From Elysia chlorotica (taxonomy: Eukaryota; Mollusca; Gastropoda; Plakobranchidae): a DNA stretch of 64,000 nt. The stretch lies in the NCBI GenBank assembly GCA_003991915.1, contig RQTK01000425.1, forward strand, positions 184,696 through 248,695, in the 5' to 3' direction. The position numbers and the translations under genes are program-made. Under the pieces are notes generated by a model, which ran no database searches, was not told where the DNA came from, and saw only the letters and a program-made list of their open reading frames with translations. How positions within the stretch are numbered: the first letter of the stretch is position 1; every line of letters starts with the position of its first letter. Below are positions 26,014 to 38,896 of the stretch, one piece after another.

Positions 26014-26185
26014 TAATAGGAGTTGGCTGGATTGGGTTGAATTGAGTTGGTTACTTAATGTCTGATCTCAACACCTTATACACTATACTATGAACGGAAC
26101 CCTATACTGACGTCTGACAACTGCATGTGCTGTCACACATGAAACAGGGCGCGGGGATCTGGATTTCCATCCCAGCTAAATTTGG
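26014..26185 (-). mobile_element. SINE lacking its head
   Basis: GGTTGAATTGAGTTGGTTAC, CCTTATACACTATACTATGA and CTGACGTCTGACAACTGCAT, then GCTGTCACACATGAAACAGG and CATCCCAGCTAAATT. The tRNA-like head is missing. Confidence 0.8.
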
Positions 26186-28784
26186 CGGAGGATGAACTGT
26201 AAAGTATTGATAAAAGCGTTCGTGTTATTGTTTTCTAATCCGTAGCGTTACACAGTATCTACCTCTGTATTTTAACACTCTTGCAATAAAAATTAACAAC
26301 GACAAATGAACTTGTCAGAGAGAGAGAGAAGAAGCAAGCGAAAATCTGGACACAGCCAGAGATCGACAGATAAGACGAGAGACGAACAAGAAAAAAAAAC
26401 TACATGCGAACATGAATTTTCTTTGAGTCGTCTATTTGCCTTGCAAAGACAAGGTTTCATAAGTACCAAGTCGTGGTTAAATTAGAGCTCGTTAAAAGCA
26501 GATCCGAGTGCAAAGACTTAGGACAGTTGTAAGCTACCGCGACGTTGTACTTACTACCAAAGTGTAGTAATTGCATCGGTACTGAAAGCTTAGATTCTGG
26601 ACTAAGAGTACTTATGTAATTTTGAGGTACCATTTTGTCCAGTCTCTACCTAAAAAAGGGGCCGGGCTAACCACTCCTCCACCCACCACCACACATTATA
26701 ATAATCACTGTTTGAAGCAGATAATTATCCGAGCTGAACTGCATTAACTGAGACGTTCGTTAATGATAAAAGTGAGGTGTTATCCCTTCTTCTAATCCAT
26801 CTCATCCATCAAGTGCCGGACTTTGTAGCGTTGGCGATCACAGCCTTACACACTTCCTGGTCCTTAGCTGCTTTCAATGCCTCAACAACATTTCTCCACG
26901 CTTAGCCATTTCGTTAGCTAGACAACATCAAGCAAGAGATTCATTAATTTTTTACTCTGCTCATTATATTTTTATCATACATTTTCTATTAATCCATTTT
27001 TCTGACTGTTGCCCTTTGACTTAAATGTTGTTGGGTGTTGTTGTTTTTTTTGCTTATTTTTTTAATGTGCTTATTTCTTGCACGGTCGTTTCTAGCCTTT
27101 GAATTATTTTAGAAGTATTAAAAAAAAGACGATCTCCCACCGTTAATCAACATCATAATGCACAGCTACAAAAAAGTCCCATAAATTCTCATATTCTAAA
27201 AGAAAATGTGTGTGTACATGACATTAATTGCACATTGGTCTTAAAGAAACATTGGATTCCTGCAATGTCTGTGGACATAAATTTACAGATTAGAACCTCT
27301 TATCGGAGTTGAATTCTCAGTCCAGCGTGAGGCCAGCTCAGAGCGGATTAAATTCCGAGGAAAATCACAAATGGCCGCCCAATGGCCGCGAAGAACAACG
27401 CTCTTCTGTGTCCTGAGTGCATCAATACTAGATGAGATTTGGAACTTCACATAAAGAGGAGGAACTCGGTCATGACAAAATGATCTAGACGGTATAGGGT
27501 AGTTCTTAGTGGCTCCCTTTCTCCCCGTTCTCGCTGTCTGTCGTGTTATATTCCCGAGATAAAGTAGGATATATTGGTTCCTGATTATTACCCTGGCTCA
27601 GGGTCCATCTATATTTTGATACCCCGCGGAGTAAAAACTGGGTGTCGGTTTATTATGATATATCCTGGTTAAGATTGCAAACAATCTTCGTTTGTATCGT
27701 CTTTTTGGGTCAGCATTTTTCTTCTCCTTTGTAATCGCAGGCGTCGTGTGTTGGTGCTGAGGTACAGAGGTAGCGCGCTCGCCTCGGGATCTATCAATAA
27801 TAAACAAAGACAAAACCATTGCCAGGAAATGACTAATGAGTTCAATAGATTTTAGACTATAATGATTACTGGTGTAAAAGAATGAAAGGACGGATGTGCC
27901 ATGCTACGAGGTCTGACCACATCCGACTACCGACTGTCTGTAGTGTTTTTCCTGGTATTGATAAATAACTTGACTAAGTTCATAGAAAATAGTTCCTGGT
28001 CGATTCTGAGGATTTAAACTGAGAACCGTGTTCTTGAAATCATACTTGGATGAAAATAATTTAAATTTTTAAAATGCAGTAAAGTGTAATCTATGGTTAG
28101 TTTTACCCTATGTTACTAGAAGAATCATATGACGATTTGTTTTTAATTTTATTTGGGGGGGGGGGGCGTGCAACTGATATTCGAACCTCAGACCTTAAGT
28201 TTAGTTTACCAAACTAACAAAGCTTATAATCTTATTTTGTATTGTTTTGCCTAGTAAAAAGATAATGTACAGAAGGTCTTGAAAACTCCTCAGCTTTTTC
28301 TGGCCTTTTCAGTAACAATATTATTTATTTCACACATGGCCGTTAGAGAAACACCAGATGCGTAAAACTAACAAACCGATTTCTTTTTCTATTTGATATT
28401 CCGACGCTTGCTTTGTCTCTGATGCTGTTATTAAAATAAACAGATAAAAAAAAAACTACGCATCAAAATCTGTTTTTCAATCGAGGATAAGATAACGGAT
28501 GATGCTATAATACCTAATGGGGAATCCTTTTTTCTTCATTGGGTGACGGTTATTTTTCACTTCTTTGAAAAAGCAGTCTTTCATTCGCTCTGAAAGTCTA
28601 TAAAAAGGCCAGACTTTGACATCGACACACACATTCCTTGTTTCTGTCTTTCTTCACAAAACGCTTTTTATAATCATAAGGTCTACCAAGACCAATGGCT
28701 ATTCAATAGTTTATTACAATGTTTTATTACTCTTACTACACTTAAATTTCGTTAAGAATCTCACGAGAACAAGAATTTACCACA
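26186..28784. other. Intergenic stretch
   Basis: Contains a half-copy of the foldback family at 26513-26560 (CAAAGACTTAGGAC...CGCGACGTTGTACTTAC) and a G-run at 28155-28166. No gene or RNA supported. Confidence 0.5.
26513..26560. mobile_element. Half-copy of the foldback family
   Basis: GACTTAGGACAGTTGTAAGC then CGCGACGTTGTACTTACTAC. Only one arm is present. It is nearly the same arm as at 35563-35613. Confidence 0.55.
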
Positions 28785-28860
28785 TGGGATTCGAACCACG
28801 CACCTTCCATGTAATTATCCCAGTCTATAGTACATGCATAACTTAAGATCCCTCTAGCGC
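28785..28860 (-). repeat. tRNA-like SINE head remnant
   Basis: The plus strand reads GGGATTCGAACCACGCACCT, giving a B-box GGTTCGAATCC on the minus strand. The A-box is poor and no body follows. Confidence 0.5.
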
Positions 28861-29003
28861 TCCAATACTACACGTCGATAGGGTCGTGTTATTAAGACCT
28901 AGACTGACCCAGTAGACTGACTACGGGCCCCTACATGACCCCTTCATCTCTATGCAAATACAGCCGTACCAGGAAGATAATAACACTGGGCCAGTAGGGG
29001 TGG

Positions 29004-29056
29004 TTGTTGTTGAGTTGGTTTAACGTCCAACACCAGCACTATATAGGCTATATTGT
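29004..29056 (-). mobile_element. SINE tail fragment
   Basis: TTGAGTTGGTTTAACGTCCA, ACACCAGCACTATATAGGC and TATATTGTCC, ending abruptly. Confidence 0.85.
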
Positions 29057-29512
29057 CCAGAAGGGTTGGTCGGAGAATGTGAAGTGCTCTCTCTTATTTC
29101 AAAGTTTCCTAGTTTTCAAAAAAAAAAGGTCTATACGTCGACGGGACCTCAGAGCGTGATATCTGGGACTTTGTCGATTACATTATAATCGACCAAACCT
29201 GCAGGATAAAAAGACACTTTTTAACACTGTTTAATATGACATAATGATCATAATTCTTTTATTTTTTTTTTATTTATTTTTTTATTTTTTTTTATTTTTT
29301 TTTGGGGAGGGGATGAGGGAGAGAGATAGGAGGGTTATTATATCAAGACTAGATGGTTTCAAATATGTCAAGACAGCGTTGCACTAGGGCAGTTGCACTG
29401 CACTGGAAAGTTACAAATAAAGAGTATTACTGGTTTATGTTTAGTTAACATTAATTTTTTCAAGTATAATAAGAATAATACACAATTAACCAGAAGGCGC
29501 TATGTGTTAGTT
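29057..29512. other. AT-rich with T/A runs, no gene
   Basis: Poly-T with ATTTATTTT units at 29260-29302, then ordinary sequence up to the assembly gap. Confidence 0.6.
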
Positions 29513-29842
29513 NNNNNNNNNNNNNNNNNNNNNNNNNNNNNNNNNNNNNNNNNNNNNNNNNNNNNNNNNNNNNNNNNNNNNNNNNNNNNNNNNNNNNNNN
29601 NNNNNNNNNNNNNNNNNNNNNNNNNNNNNNNNNNNNNNNNNNNNNNNNNNNNNNNNNNNNNNNNNNNNNNNNNNNNNNNNNNNNNNNNNNNNNNNNNNNN
29701 NNNNNNNNNNNNNNNNNNNNNNNNNNNNNNNNNNNNNNNNNNNNNNNNNNNNNNNNNNNNNNNNNNNNNNNNNNNNNNNNNNNNNNNNNNNNNNNNNNNN
29801 NNNNNNNNNNNNNNNNNNNNNNNNNNNNNNNNNNNNNNNNNN
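29513..29842. other. Assembly gap (330 Ns)
   Basis: Run of N, with a CT microsatellite on its right edge, which probably caused the gap. Confidence 0.99.
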
Positions 29843-29847
29843 CTTTG

Positions 29848-29891
<44 letters not shown>

Positions 29892-29925
29892 CTCCCCTCT
29901 ATTTCTCTATCTCTCTCCCCCCTTC
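29843..29925. repeat. (CT)n microsatellite at gap edge
   Basis: CTGTCT units grading into pure CT and then CCCCTC. Its left part is lost in the gap. Confidence 0.93.
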
Positions 29926-30982
29926 TCCCTGCTGCTCATCGCCACTATCCGCCCATTGCAGCCCGTATGCCAGTGTGCTGGAACCCGAGATGTCCTGGTT
30001 ATGAACGCTTAGGCTGGAACACAACAATCCCTCCATCAAGGCGCTGTTTACGAGTGCACTCGAGTGACCCACTCGCTCACCCTGACATATCCAGAGATTT
30101 GCCGCGATTCCTCCAGCTTTGGCGATGCTCACAATTTATTTCTATAGAGTCCCCGTGGGTTTCCCTCACTTGAACGTATCTATAAAGCTCCGTTCTATGT
30201 ACCAGACCTTCTCGATCTGTACAGACAGGTCATGTCGCCGATGTAATCGTACTAAAATAATCTGTGTAAAATAAGGAACACTTGTCTCTTTCTATTTAAT
30301 TGCAAAATCGAAGGTATTTTAACAATAACAAAGGATGGGCCACGCGGGGCTAGATGAAGGGGTCTAATTATAGGATTAAAAAAAACAACAATTCAAATGT
30401 ACAGTTCCTATATTCTTTCAATTAATCTATACTCTTGGCAGATATTGCTTTGTACATTTAAAGAGTTTTATGAAGATACCTGAGTGTCTCAACAGCAATA
30501 TCTTATAAGTCCTACGTTACATAATTTCTAAAGAATCCGTGACGATGCTACCTAGAACTCGAACTAGAGCGATCACAATAATATTAAGCTATTTGATTGT
30601 GTTTGTGGAAAAGTACAGGCCCATCTTAGCGATGAACATGTTTGGGCAAGAAGGCTTTAATGAAGCGGACAACTTCAACATTAAAGAATAAGTGTTTCTC
30701 TGGATAAAACATCTAAAATAGCAGCTAGCATCCACCCAGTGCCCCTTCTGCTTTTGTTTGGCTTTTCCTCGCGTTTAAAATGAATTCAGTGTTCAAATGA
30801 TTGTAATGCGAGTTTTTGCTTGATCAGTTTTGAGGACATAATTGTTTTTGTTGCTGTTTTTTTTTTCTCTTCGGGGTTGACGAACCCTTCGTCGCTGTTA
30901 ACATGACAGGCTGATTTCAGCGTGTTACACAGAACACTTCACAGATCGTGGCATACAATGATTCAATCTGGCTATTACATCC
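29926..30982. other. Intergenic; GC-richer 29930-30175
   Basis: 29930-30175 is GC-richer and open in two opposing frames of 68-77 codons, without a domain. The rest is plain AT-rich sequence. Confidence 0.4.
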
Positions 30983-31282
30983 TATCTTTCTCTCTGTCTC
31001 TCTGTCTCTCTCTCACTCTCTCTCTCTCACTCCCCCGCCCCCCCCCTCCCCCTTTATGTCTGCCAATCGTTCTTATGCTCTCTCTATATTTTTCTCTCTA
31101 TCTTTCTCTTTCTGTCTCTCGCCTTCTCTTTCTTTCAAAATTTCTTTCTTTCTCGATCTGTTTCTTTCTCTATCTCTTATTCTCTCTCTCTCTCACTCTC
31201 TCTTTTTATCTCTCTCTCTCCCTCTCTCTCTCTCTTTATCTCTCTCTCCCTCCCCACTCTCTGTCTTTCTCTCTTTCTGGCA
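30983..31282. repeat. CT-rich degenerate microsatellite
   Basis: About 300 bases of pyrimidine-rich sequence with pure CT islands, CTTT units and a C-run at ~31035-31050. Long plus-strand frames here are translated repeat. Confidence 0.93.
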
Positions 31283-33106
31283 TGCCATTACAACCGACAG
31301 GTAGCGCTGTAACTCACAAGCAGGCAGCTCGAAGTTCGGAGATTTTCTCTTAAAACAACAAGACTTTAAGTTTGATTGGCGAACATCCCAGATACATTCC
31401 TGTGGCTTTACAGGATAAACTGTGCAATGATTCAAACCATCCAGTACCCCTTTTCATACTTTTGTATGGCTTCCTCTTTGTTTTTGTTCTTTGTTGTTTT
31501 TGTTGTTGTTGTTGTTGTTGTTTTGTAGCTTAACCCGTAACGCAACTCAACCCAAAATCTTAGATCTTTACAGTGTAAGGATTTTTCAAATGGCTTGAGA
31601 CAAGTACATAGCTTTCCCTTCTGGCTCGTCAACCATTCGCTGCTGTTTACGCCTCACGTTACGCCACACGTTGATTTCTCTGCTTCACCGAGAACTGATC
31701 ACCCCCTGTGTACACGTTGATTTCTTCGCTTCACCGAGAACTGATCACCCCCTGTGTGATCTGCAGAGATGCGGTCTCGCTTTAACATCTTGTTTCTGAA
31801 AGACCGTTGAAAACCACACACCATAACCTTTCCACTTTTTCCTTTTACTCGGCCCAGCATTGGCTATTAACTTACGGCTTTCTATATCATGAGCCCGAAA
31901 TAAATTATTAGACATTTTGATTTCGTTAGTTTTGTAAGTCTCGTTAAAATTGTTTTGGGTGAAATTAATAGTTTTCTTTCAAAGGAAGTTTTGTTTCTCT
32001 TTTCAAAGCCTGACTTTGGATATCTACTCTACCTTTGAAGTTTTTTCCAACATACTATTATCACACTTACGCATTTGTTACCAGTTGGAACCCCATCTTT
32101 TTGGAAAATATAGAATATAATTTTTCTCTACACAAACCATTTTGACTAATTTTGTTCACCTTTTCAATTCTCGTTGGTAAAGTTCCCTTAACAAAAAGGG
32201 ATTATAGCACCCCCGCCCCCTTTCCAAACCAGAGGGGTACCCAAATTTCCCCCGCTTTTCAAACTTCACACAATGCTAGTGAGCCGTATTGATTCCTACA
32301 CACGTTGGGCAAACATTTCTTTTTTTTATTGTTTACAAGTGCCCCAAAGCATTTCTTTTATCAAAAGCTTCGGATCGAGAGTAATTTCTGCTGTAAAATT
32401 CCTTTGAGAAAGTTACAGCTCCAGTAGCAATAATATTGCTATTTTAAAGGCACGAGCGGTATTGTAAATAAACAAATTAATTTCCGTTTCCTGCGAGCTC
32501 CTTTCATTTTATTCTATTTGCTTATTTGCTCGGAATCTTTTTATTTTATTCTATTTTATTATCTTTGCTCCGTTTCCTTGCTGATTCAACCTGTAATCAG
32601 CGTTGAGGCTGGCTGTTCGTGTTCTTTAATGTTTCTGCAGTCCAGACATAATCATAAAATCTATAGCATTTTATCACAGACACCAAACTTTCTGTGCACA
32701 GAGCGGTGTTGGTTTGGCTATAATCATATTTTTAACAGCTCCCATATTTTTGCCTGAGGGCTCAAAGAAAAAACCCTCTTTGACAAAAATATCGACATGT
32801 AAAGTGTCAAAAAAGAAAGGAAAAGACAGAGTGAGACAAAGACCGTAATCTAAACTCGTTGGTCGACAGTACTGCCTAGTTAGTCAGCAATTTTTTCTAC
32901 TTTACTGTTCAGATGTACAGAACACTACCATTTTCTCGTTTGGTTAGATATGTATTCCTTATCTAAGATTTATTTCCATCTCAATCATTTTATCTTGACT
33001 GTAAGCTGTGAGTAATGCAGAGGCTAAAAGGTTGCGTATCGAATACGGAACTGGTGTTTGCAGAGTGAAAAAAATAATCTCAGAGAAAAAAAAATCCTTC
33101 AATCTC
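31283..33106. other. Intergenic with small repeats
   Basis: Includes a (TTG)n run at 31496-31521 and the 46-bp direct duplication at 31666-31758. No gene supported. Confidence 0.5.
31666..31758. repeat. 46-bp direct duplication
   Basis: Two adjacent, almost identical copies of a unit starting ACACGTTGATTTCT and ending GATCACCCCCTGTGT. Confidence 0.93.
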
Positions 33107-33360
33107 TGAGTTGAGTTAAGTTGGTTTTAATGTCCGAAATCAGCACTACCTAGACTATATTATGGACGGGCCCCAAGACTGACGTCTGACAATTTTATGT
33201 GCTGCCAAACACGAGACAGGGCGGGGATGCCATGAATCCTGTCTCAGCCGGTCACATTATACTGACACCGATCCAACCAGTAGGAAGCGAAATCCCCAGG
33301 GTTCGAACACGGACCTTTTGCGTCGAGAGCCAATGTTCTACCCCATGGCCACCGCCTCCT
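33107..33360 (-). mobile_element. Full-length tRNA-derived SINE
   Basis: A complete minus-strand copy from TTGAGTTAAGTTGG to the head (B-box region CAGGGTTCGAACAC, A-box region TCTACCCCATGGCCACC). No clear target duplication was found. Confidence 0.9.
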
Positions 33361-33805
33361 ACCCTTTTCACTCTCTCAAGTTTTATAGAAAATGAAAGTG
33401 GGGGAGAATGGAAACAGCATGCGGATTGTTTGTCTGATTGGGCCATTATTTTAGCGGTTAAGATAAAAGCGTTTCCATGCTCTGTGTTTGTTTTATGTTC
33501 TTACATCGTTACCAATGGAGCCAACATAGTTGTTTTTGCAAAGGTTCAGCAATGTTTGCTGTGAGATTCAAAGTTGCTCGTGATTGTGTTGCAGGTTGTC
33601 AAACCGAAAGTAAGGATGTTGATTATTAGCAGTGTTTGTTTTATCCAGTGTGTTTGGTTCGAAGCCTCGGTATGATGTCATTCTCCTCACCTCTGACGAT
33701 AATTTCTATCCCTGCACAACGAACCAAGGTCTACGCAATAATTATATGACTGTTGTTCTATAATGGAAGCGATGAAATAAGACTGCTAAAATTAATACAG
33801 TCAAA
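33361..33805. other. Intergenic sequence, no feature
   Basis: Nothing supported. A 121-codon frame starting in the SINE runs through here without a recognisable domain. Confidence 0.45.
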
Positions 33806-34044
33806 GTATCAATGTCCAACATCAGCACTCTATAGGCTATATTGTGGACGGGCGCCAAGACTGACGTCTGACAGTTGTAAGTGCTGCCACAGACGAGTCA
33901 GGGCGGGCATACCATGACTTCCATCTCAGCCGATCCCATTAAACTGACACCAACCCAACCAGTAGGGAGCGAAATCGCCAGAGCTCGAACCACGGACCTT
34001 TTGCGTTGGAAGCCGATCTTCTTCCCCAGGGCCACCGCGCCCCC
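33806..34044 (-). mobile_element. SINE, tail slightly truncated
   Basis: Begins inside the tail (CAATGTCCAACATCAGCAC) and runs to a complete type A head ending GGGCCACCGCGCCCCC. Confidence 0.9.
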
Positions 34045-34911
34045 CGATAGATCCTAGTTTAAAAAATGTAATTCAGCTTTTGTCGGTTTTCCTCAAAACA
34101 AAATCAAAATTTCCTGCATAGATTTCTGTGTTAAATTCATTCCTTATGCCAGGAAGATTGCAGGCTAACGAACAGCATTTTTATAGCGCGCTCCGATAAA
34201 AAGGGCCTTGTTTCATGCCAATGAAATAAAAATGGTGCTATCGAAATCTTTTCTATGATTTCCCTCGCGTCACAAGTGACAAAATATCTCACAAATTTTG
34301 CCAGCTGCCAATCCGGGTTTTCTTCTATTGATTTTTTCACAAAACTCGCAGAAGCTTGAAATGCAAAAGAAAAAAAAACAAAAAAAAAACGCCACACTTT
34401 TCTCTCGAAAACATTAAAAGCTAAAGATTATAGTTCGGCCTGTGCCAAACTTCTTTTATCTGCATTGCAAATGTAATTGCCTTGTTCCGTTGGTGCCAGA
34501 TGGATCCCGTGTAAGGGAAACAAAATTCCACCTCGGTAACACGCAACCAAAGTGCCCAATATTCAACTGTGTCAGTTTTTGTCTGATAGTGTATGTGAGT
34601 GTGATGTGTTCTTCGTTGTGCTATTTTTTCAACCTTTGTACTCTTTTTAACCTAATTATTTTTTTTCTTTTTTAATTTCTTCCTATTTGTCGCTTCCTTA
34701 AGAAATAAAAAAAACAGCACAATGTGTGAACGTAGGGTTTTCTAGTTTCTCGCGTTTTGATGGAGACCATGCAAATGGACTGTTGTGACACATTTTTGCA
34801 TAACAAGGGTAATAAGGATCTTTTATTTTAAATTATTACCATGGTTAGGACAGAATAAGAGTATTTTTTGTGCAGCTAAAAAGCCTACTAGACTAAGAAT
34901 GTAAACTGTTC
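34045..34911. other. AT-rich intergenic sequence
   Basis: No gene or repeat recognised. Confidence 0.45.
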
Positions 34912-35097
34912 TCACTATAACGGCTTTATTGTGCACGGGCCGCAAGACTAACATCGGACAATTTTATGTGCTGCCACACTCAAAACAGGGCGAGGAACGG
35001 GGATACCATGACTCCTTTCTCAACTGGTCACATTTAACTGACACCGATTGAACCAGTAGGGGATAAAATCGCCATGACTCGAACCAGGGACCTCTGT
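34912..35097 (-). mobile_element. SINE truncated at both ends
   Basis: GGCTTTATTGTGCACGGGCC, AATTTTATGTGCTGCCACAC, ACACCGATTGAACCAGTAGG and B-box region GACTCGAACCAGGGACCTC, with the A-box end absent. It carries an 8-base insertion (GGAACGGG) in the GGCGAGG strip. Confidence 0.85.
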
Positions 35098-35161
35098 ATA
35101 TATCCTTTACTTTTAACCAACTATTTAATGCACAGTTTTTATATTTTTATCACTCAGAGAG

Positions 35162-35417
35162 CGAGGTGCGGTGGTTCTGTGGTAGAACATCGGCTTGCGA
35201 CGCAAAAGGTCCAGGTTCGAGCCCTGGCGATTGCGCTCCTTACTGGTTTGGTCGGTGTCAGTATTATGTGACAGGCTGAGACAGAAGTCATGGCATCCCC
35301 GCCCTGTCTCATGTGTGGCAGCACATGAAATTGTCAGATGTTAGTCTTGGGGATCGTCCACAATATATCCTGTATAGGTCTGATGTTGGACGTTAAACCA
35401 AATCGACAATCACCAAC
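35162..35417 (+). mobile_element. Full-length SINE with perfect 11-bp target duplication
   Basis: The best-preserved insertion in the window. A perfect CACTCAGAGAG duplication lies at 35151-35161 and 35418-35428. It starts with a type A head (GGTGGTTCTGTGGTAGAACA, then the exact B-box GGTTCGAGCCC), continues through the body (GGTCGGTGTCAGTATTATGT, CCCCGCCCTGTCTC) and ends GTTGGACGTTAAACCAAATC. The intact duplication and promoter boxes suggest a comparatively recent insertion. It faces the copy at 34912-35097 in inverted orientation only 64 bases away. Confidence 0.95.
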
Positions 35418-35428
35418 CACTCAGAGAG

Positions 35429-36874
35429 ATAAAGTAGTCATCGTTGCAACTATTATAATGTATTATCAGCCTTAGGACATCATGGGCACAATTAAGCCGT
35501 TACCTTGCTGACGTGACGTAATAACAAACTCTTCTCTCATCTCGACCTATCATATGCGAATTAAAAGTCTTAGGACGATTTGTAAGTTTCGCGACGTTGT
35601 ACTTTCGACCCATTTTCTTTTTCAATAATTTTTTTTTTATTTTTATTAAATTCCCGGATCTTATTTAGCTCTTTTTGTTCACAGCGATTCTCAATAAAGG
35701 CGAAATTAAATTTTTATTTTTAAAGCCTCGTATAACAAGGAATAATTTTAGATTGTGATTTTATTCTTTCCCACAACGCAAAACCTGTTCAAAGGAGAAA
35801 CTCTGATTGTGTAAAGGTTCTTGTTAAAAATGTAAGTGCACGGCAAATCTTCTCAAATCTTTTTCTTTTCTTTATCGTTTCTTGTTTCTTTTTATTGTGT
35901 ATCATTATTGCATCCTAAACTGGCACATTTGCATTAAAGACAATTAAAGAGTGCAAAAAGACATTTATTCCGCATATTAAAGAAGTGAAAACAATCTAGT
36001 TATTGATAAATTCGTACGTTTTTTTTCCTCCTTTTTGTTACATAAATGCAGATTGCGAAGCATTTAAATAGCGGTGATGTAACTTAGATTAGAAATGCAG
36101 GAAATGGATGATATTATATTTTCACATTATCTAAATTGTACAGAAATGAAACCTTCGTTAAATTTGTTTCCACAAAAATAAAAGAAGGTGCGTTTCTGTG
36201 CCTTTTCCTCGTAAGTGCTTTAAGTCCTTAACCACTACTGGGTGGGTCCACATTAAATTTACGAAAACTCGGACTACCACTTGCGATAAATGTAAAGACA
36301 TAGAAAGAACTTTTTTTTTTCTTTTCCCTCCTTTTATTTAACGATTATGGTGATTTTTCTTAAGCAGTGACAAATGTTACGGCAATACATTGGCACTGAA
36401 GATTCCATCAATTCTGTAGTCATCTTTCTAAAGTTTCTTTGCACTTTTAAGTAGTTTTTTTTTCTTTTGCTTTTTTCCTAAGCCGATGTTTCTTATGGCT
36501 AAAACTATCCGATTTTAGTACAGTTTTGAAACAAGTCTACGTGCAAAACAGCGAAACTGGGGGACTATATATCACTTTTGACCTTTTCTTTGTGTGGCAT
36601 CCTACGTGAGAACTAGCGTGTTTGAAGCAACAACTAATTTTTTCATCGATGTACAATGCTACATAGCTTTATTTATCATCCCTAGAATTATTGTATGATT
36701 TATGATTCGGTGCCCCACATTTCTGGAAAATAAATGTAGATGTTGCCGTGTTTGTATTATTTTCATTTATGAGTTTAGGTACGAAATACAGTATAAAGTT
36801 CGTTTATTTAGAAAAGTCGTAGAACAATATTAATCAACATCTACAGAGTTGGTGTACATCAATTAACTGGGTAC

Positions 36875-36878
<4 letters not shown>
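35429..36878. other. AT-rich intergenic sequence
   Basis: Contains a half-copy of the foldback family (35563-35613). Otherwise no gene or repeat. Confidence 0.5.
35563..35613. mobile_element. Half-copy of the foldback family
   Basis: AAAGTCTTAGGACGATTTGT, then AAGTTTCGCGACGTTGTACT, one arm only. Confidence 0.55.
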
Positions 36879-36925
<47 letters not shown>

Positions 36926-36943
36926 GAGAGAGATGAAGAGAGG

Positions 36944-37024
<81 letters not shown>
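36879..37024. repeat. (GA)n microsatellite
   Basis: Two long pure GA runs separated by a degenerate bridge (GGAAAAGAGAGAGATGAAGA). Confidence 0.96.
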
Positions 37025-37026
<2 letters not shown>

Positions 37027-38732
37027 AGCTTGAAGTTAACAAAATGACAAATGTTTAACTTCAATACTTTCATGACCAGTAGTACCTGAATTTTTTTCAA
37101 AAATATTTTAAACTAGAATAGATATTTTACCACAGTTTGCTATTCTTAAATTAACACTTCAGAGAAATGTGTATAGCCAAAAGCAGATTGCAAGTACAAT
37201 ATTTGAAATCAATATCTTTCTTAGAGCACCAAAGCTTAAAAACCCTGTGAAGTGAACATTTATTTTGTCTCTCACCCTGTCTAGATGTAAGCCCAAACAA
37301 TGATTTATTGAAATGCAAATTGAAATTCCCCGTAGAGTAATTTTTGTTTTTATATTTATGAGATCGTTTACGCCAGAATTTATTGTTAATTCGTGTTTGT
37401 AGCTAGAAATTCGGTTGGCCAAGAGTTTTGGGTGCTAATAAAAACCAGAAAACTCGCGCCCAAGGAGTATGAATTTACATAGCAAACTGGAGTAAATTTA
37501 CATGGAATAAATGTATTGAACCCGGAAAATTATTGTGCTTTGTTCCTTCGTTTTATGTTGCTAGGAGATTTTGTTGCTGTAGGAAACGATGCTTGTTCTC
37601 TGTTTTGTAAGTTTGATTATATTTACACAACTTTTCGAGGTTTTAATGTAATTGTAAATAAGTTTTGGGACCCTTGAGAAATGCCACATGCACGATTGGA
37701 CACCAGATGCTATTCGAAATTCATACCTTCTACCCGTTACTTTGAAACTGGGCTAACTAGTATCCCAAAATCTAACTTTGATATTCTCAATTTTATTTGA
37801 ACACACCCACAATCTAAATGCACGCTTTATCGTTACCACCAGTTACTCTATTTCTGTTCCAGTGATCTGTTGATTATAGTTTTTTTGTACGAGTATTATT
37901 CCTTATTTTTCGATTTAACTTACGTTTCCCCATATTCAAAGTCCTTGGATTTAGGTACAATTAAAAAAAAAACTAAATCAAAGTTCAAGTTTTTCTTTTT
38001 TTTTCTTCATCTCAATAAACTTTCATTATCACTGAAAGAGTTATGGGTTTGTGAAAATACCATTACTCTTTCACAATAAAACAACAAAAACAACAACAAC
38101 ATAAATAACATCAGCAGCATCATTATCAACAACAACATCAACAGCAACAACAATAAACAAACAAGTGAAAACTATTCTCTACTAATTTCTTTTTTTTTCT
38201 TCTTCTCTTTCCTCAGATTTGACAAAGTAAAACATTAATTTGTGACCAAGCCATAGTGACAGTACGAGCTTTGGATTCAGAAGGCAACATGGACGTGGTC
38301 AGTTCATACAGCTGATTTCTTAATCATGACAACCAATATTTCAAGGATATCAATGGATGAAAATAATATGTTTCCACTTCGCAAGGAGCCATTGTATTAG
38401 CAAAGTAAATTATTCTTGCCTCTCTAACGTTATTGAATTATATAAGATTTAAATGAAATTTTTATGCGATGTATAGCAACTTTTGAGCACATTGCACTTA
38501 AGATTTGGTTTAGTGTGAGTTTCTTGTGTCAACTTTGAAATAAAATAAATCGTGTTGTTTTGTTATAAGACAGTTCAAGGTGGATAGTCCAAAACAGACC
38601 TAGACTGTGTCCCCCCTACCCCCCACCCCCGCTGCCTGACTTCAGACCACATCGACGACGTGTATAACAACATAGCTAAACAACTCACTGCATGCTTTGT
38701 GATCTACAGTACAATGACTTGAATTGAAACTA
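37025..38732. other. AT-rich intergenic sequence
   Basis: Includes a CAA/ACATCA-rich patch at 38080-38160. A strong splice-acceptor-like string (TTCTTCTCTTTCCTCAG, ending 38216) is followed by sequence closed in all three frames within 30 bases, so any exon there would be non-coding, for example a 5' untranslated exon of the receptor gene downstream. That link is speculation. Confidence 0.4.
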
Positions 38733-38775
38733 ATGGTTGCTCACCGTCCAACAACAGCGCTTTATAGGCTACAGA
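38733..38775 (-). mobile_element. SINE tail scrap
   Basis: TGCTCACCGTCCAACAACAG and CGCTTTATAGGCTACA only. Confidence 0.5.
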
Positions 38776-38856
38776 TCCACACGGTGATAACTGATGTAAT
38801 AATGATGACGCCTCTTTAACATGGGCTTATCTAATCGACTACTGGCTCCGTAGAAC

Positions 38857-38882
38857 TAGGGTTAGGGTTAGGGTTAGGGTTA
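38857..38882. repeat. Short interstitial telomere-type (TTAGGG) block
   Basis: Four consecutive GGGTTA units (TAGGG followed by three TTAGGG and a TTA). TTAGGG is the usual telomere repeat of molluscs and most animals. The block sits 15 bases before a SINE tail. Confidence 0.9.
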
Positions 38883-38896
38883 TGACTCGACGTTGG

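Noticed and set aside
38217..38330. Coding exon after a strong acceptor-like site
   Set aside because: All three frames meet a stop within 30 bases of the site; at most an untranslated exon.
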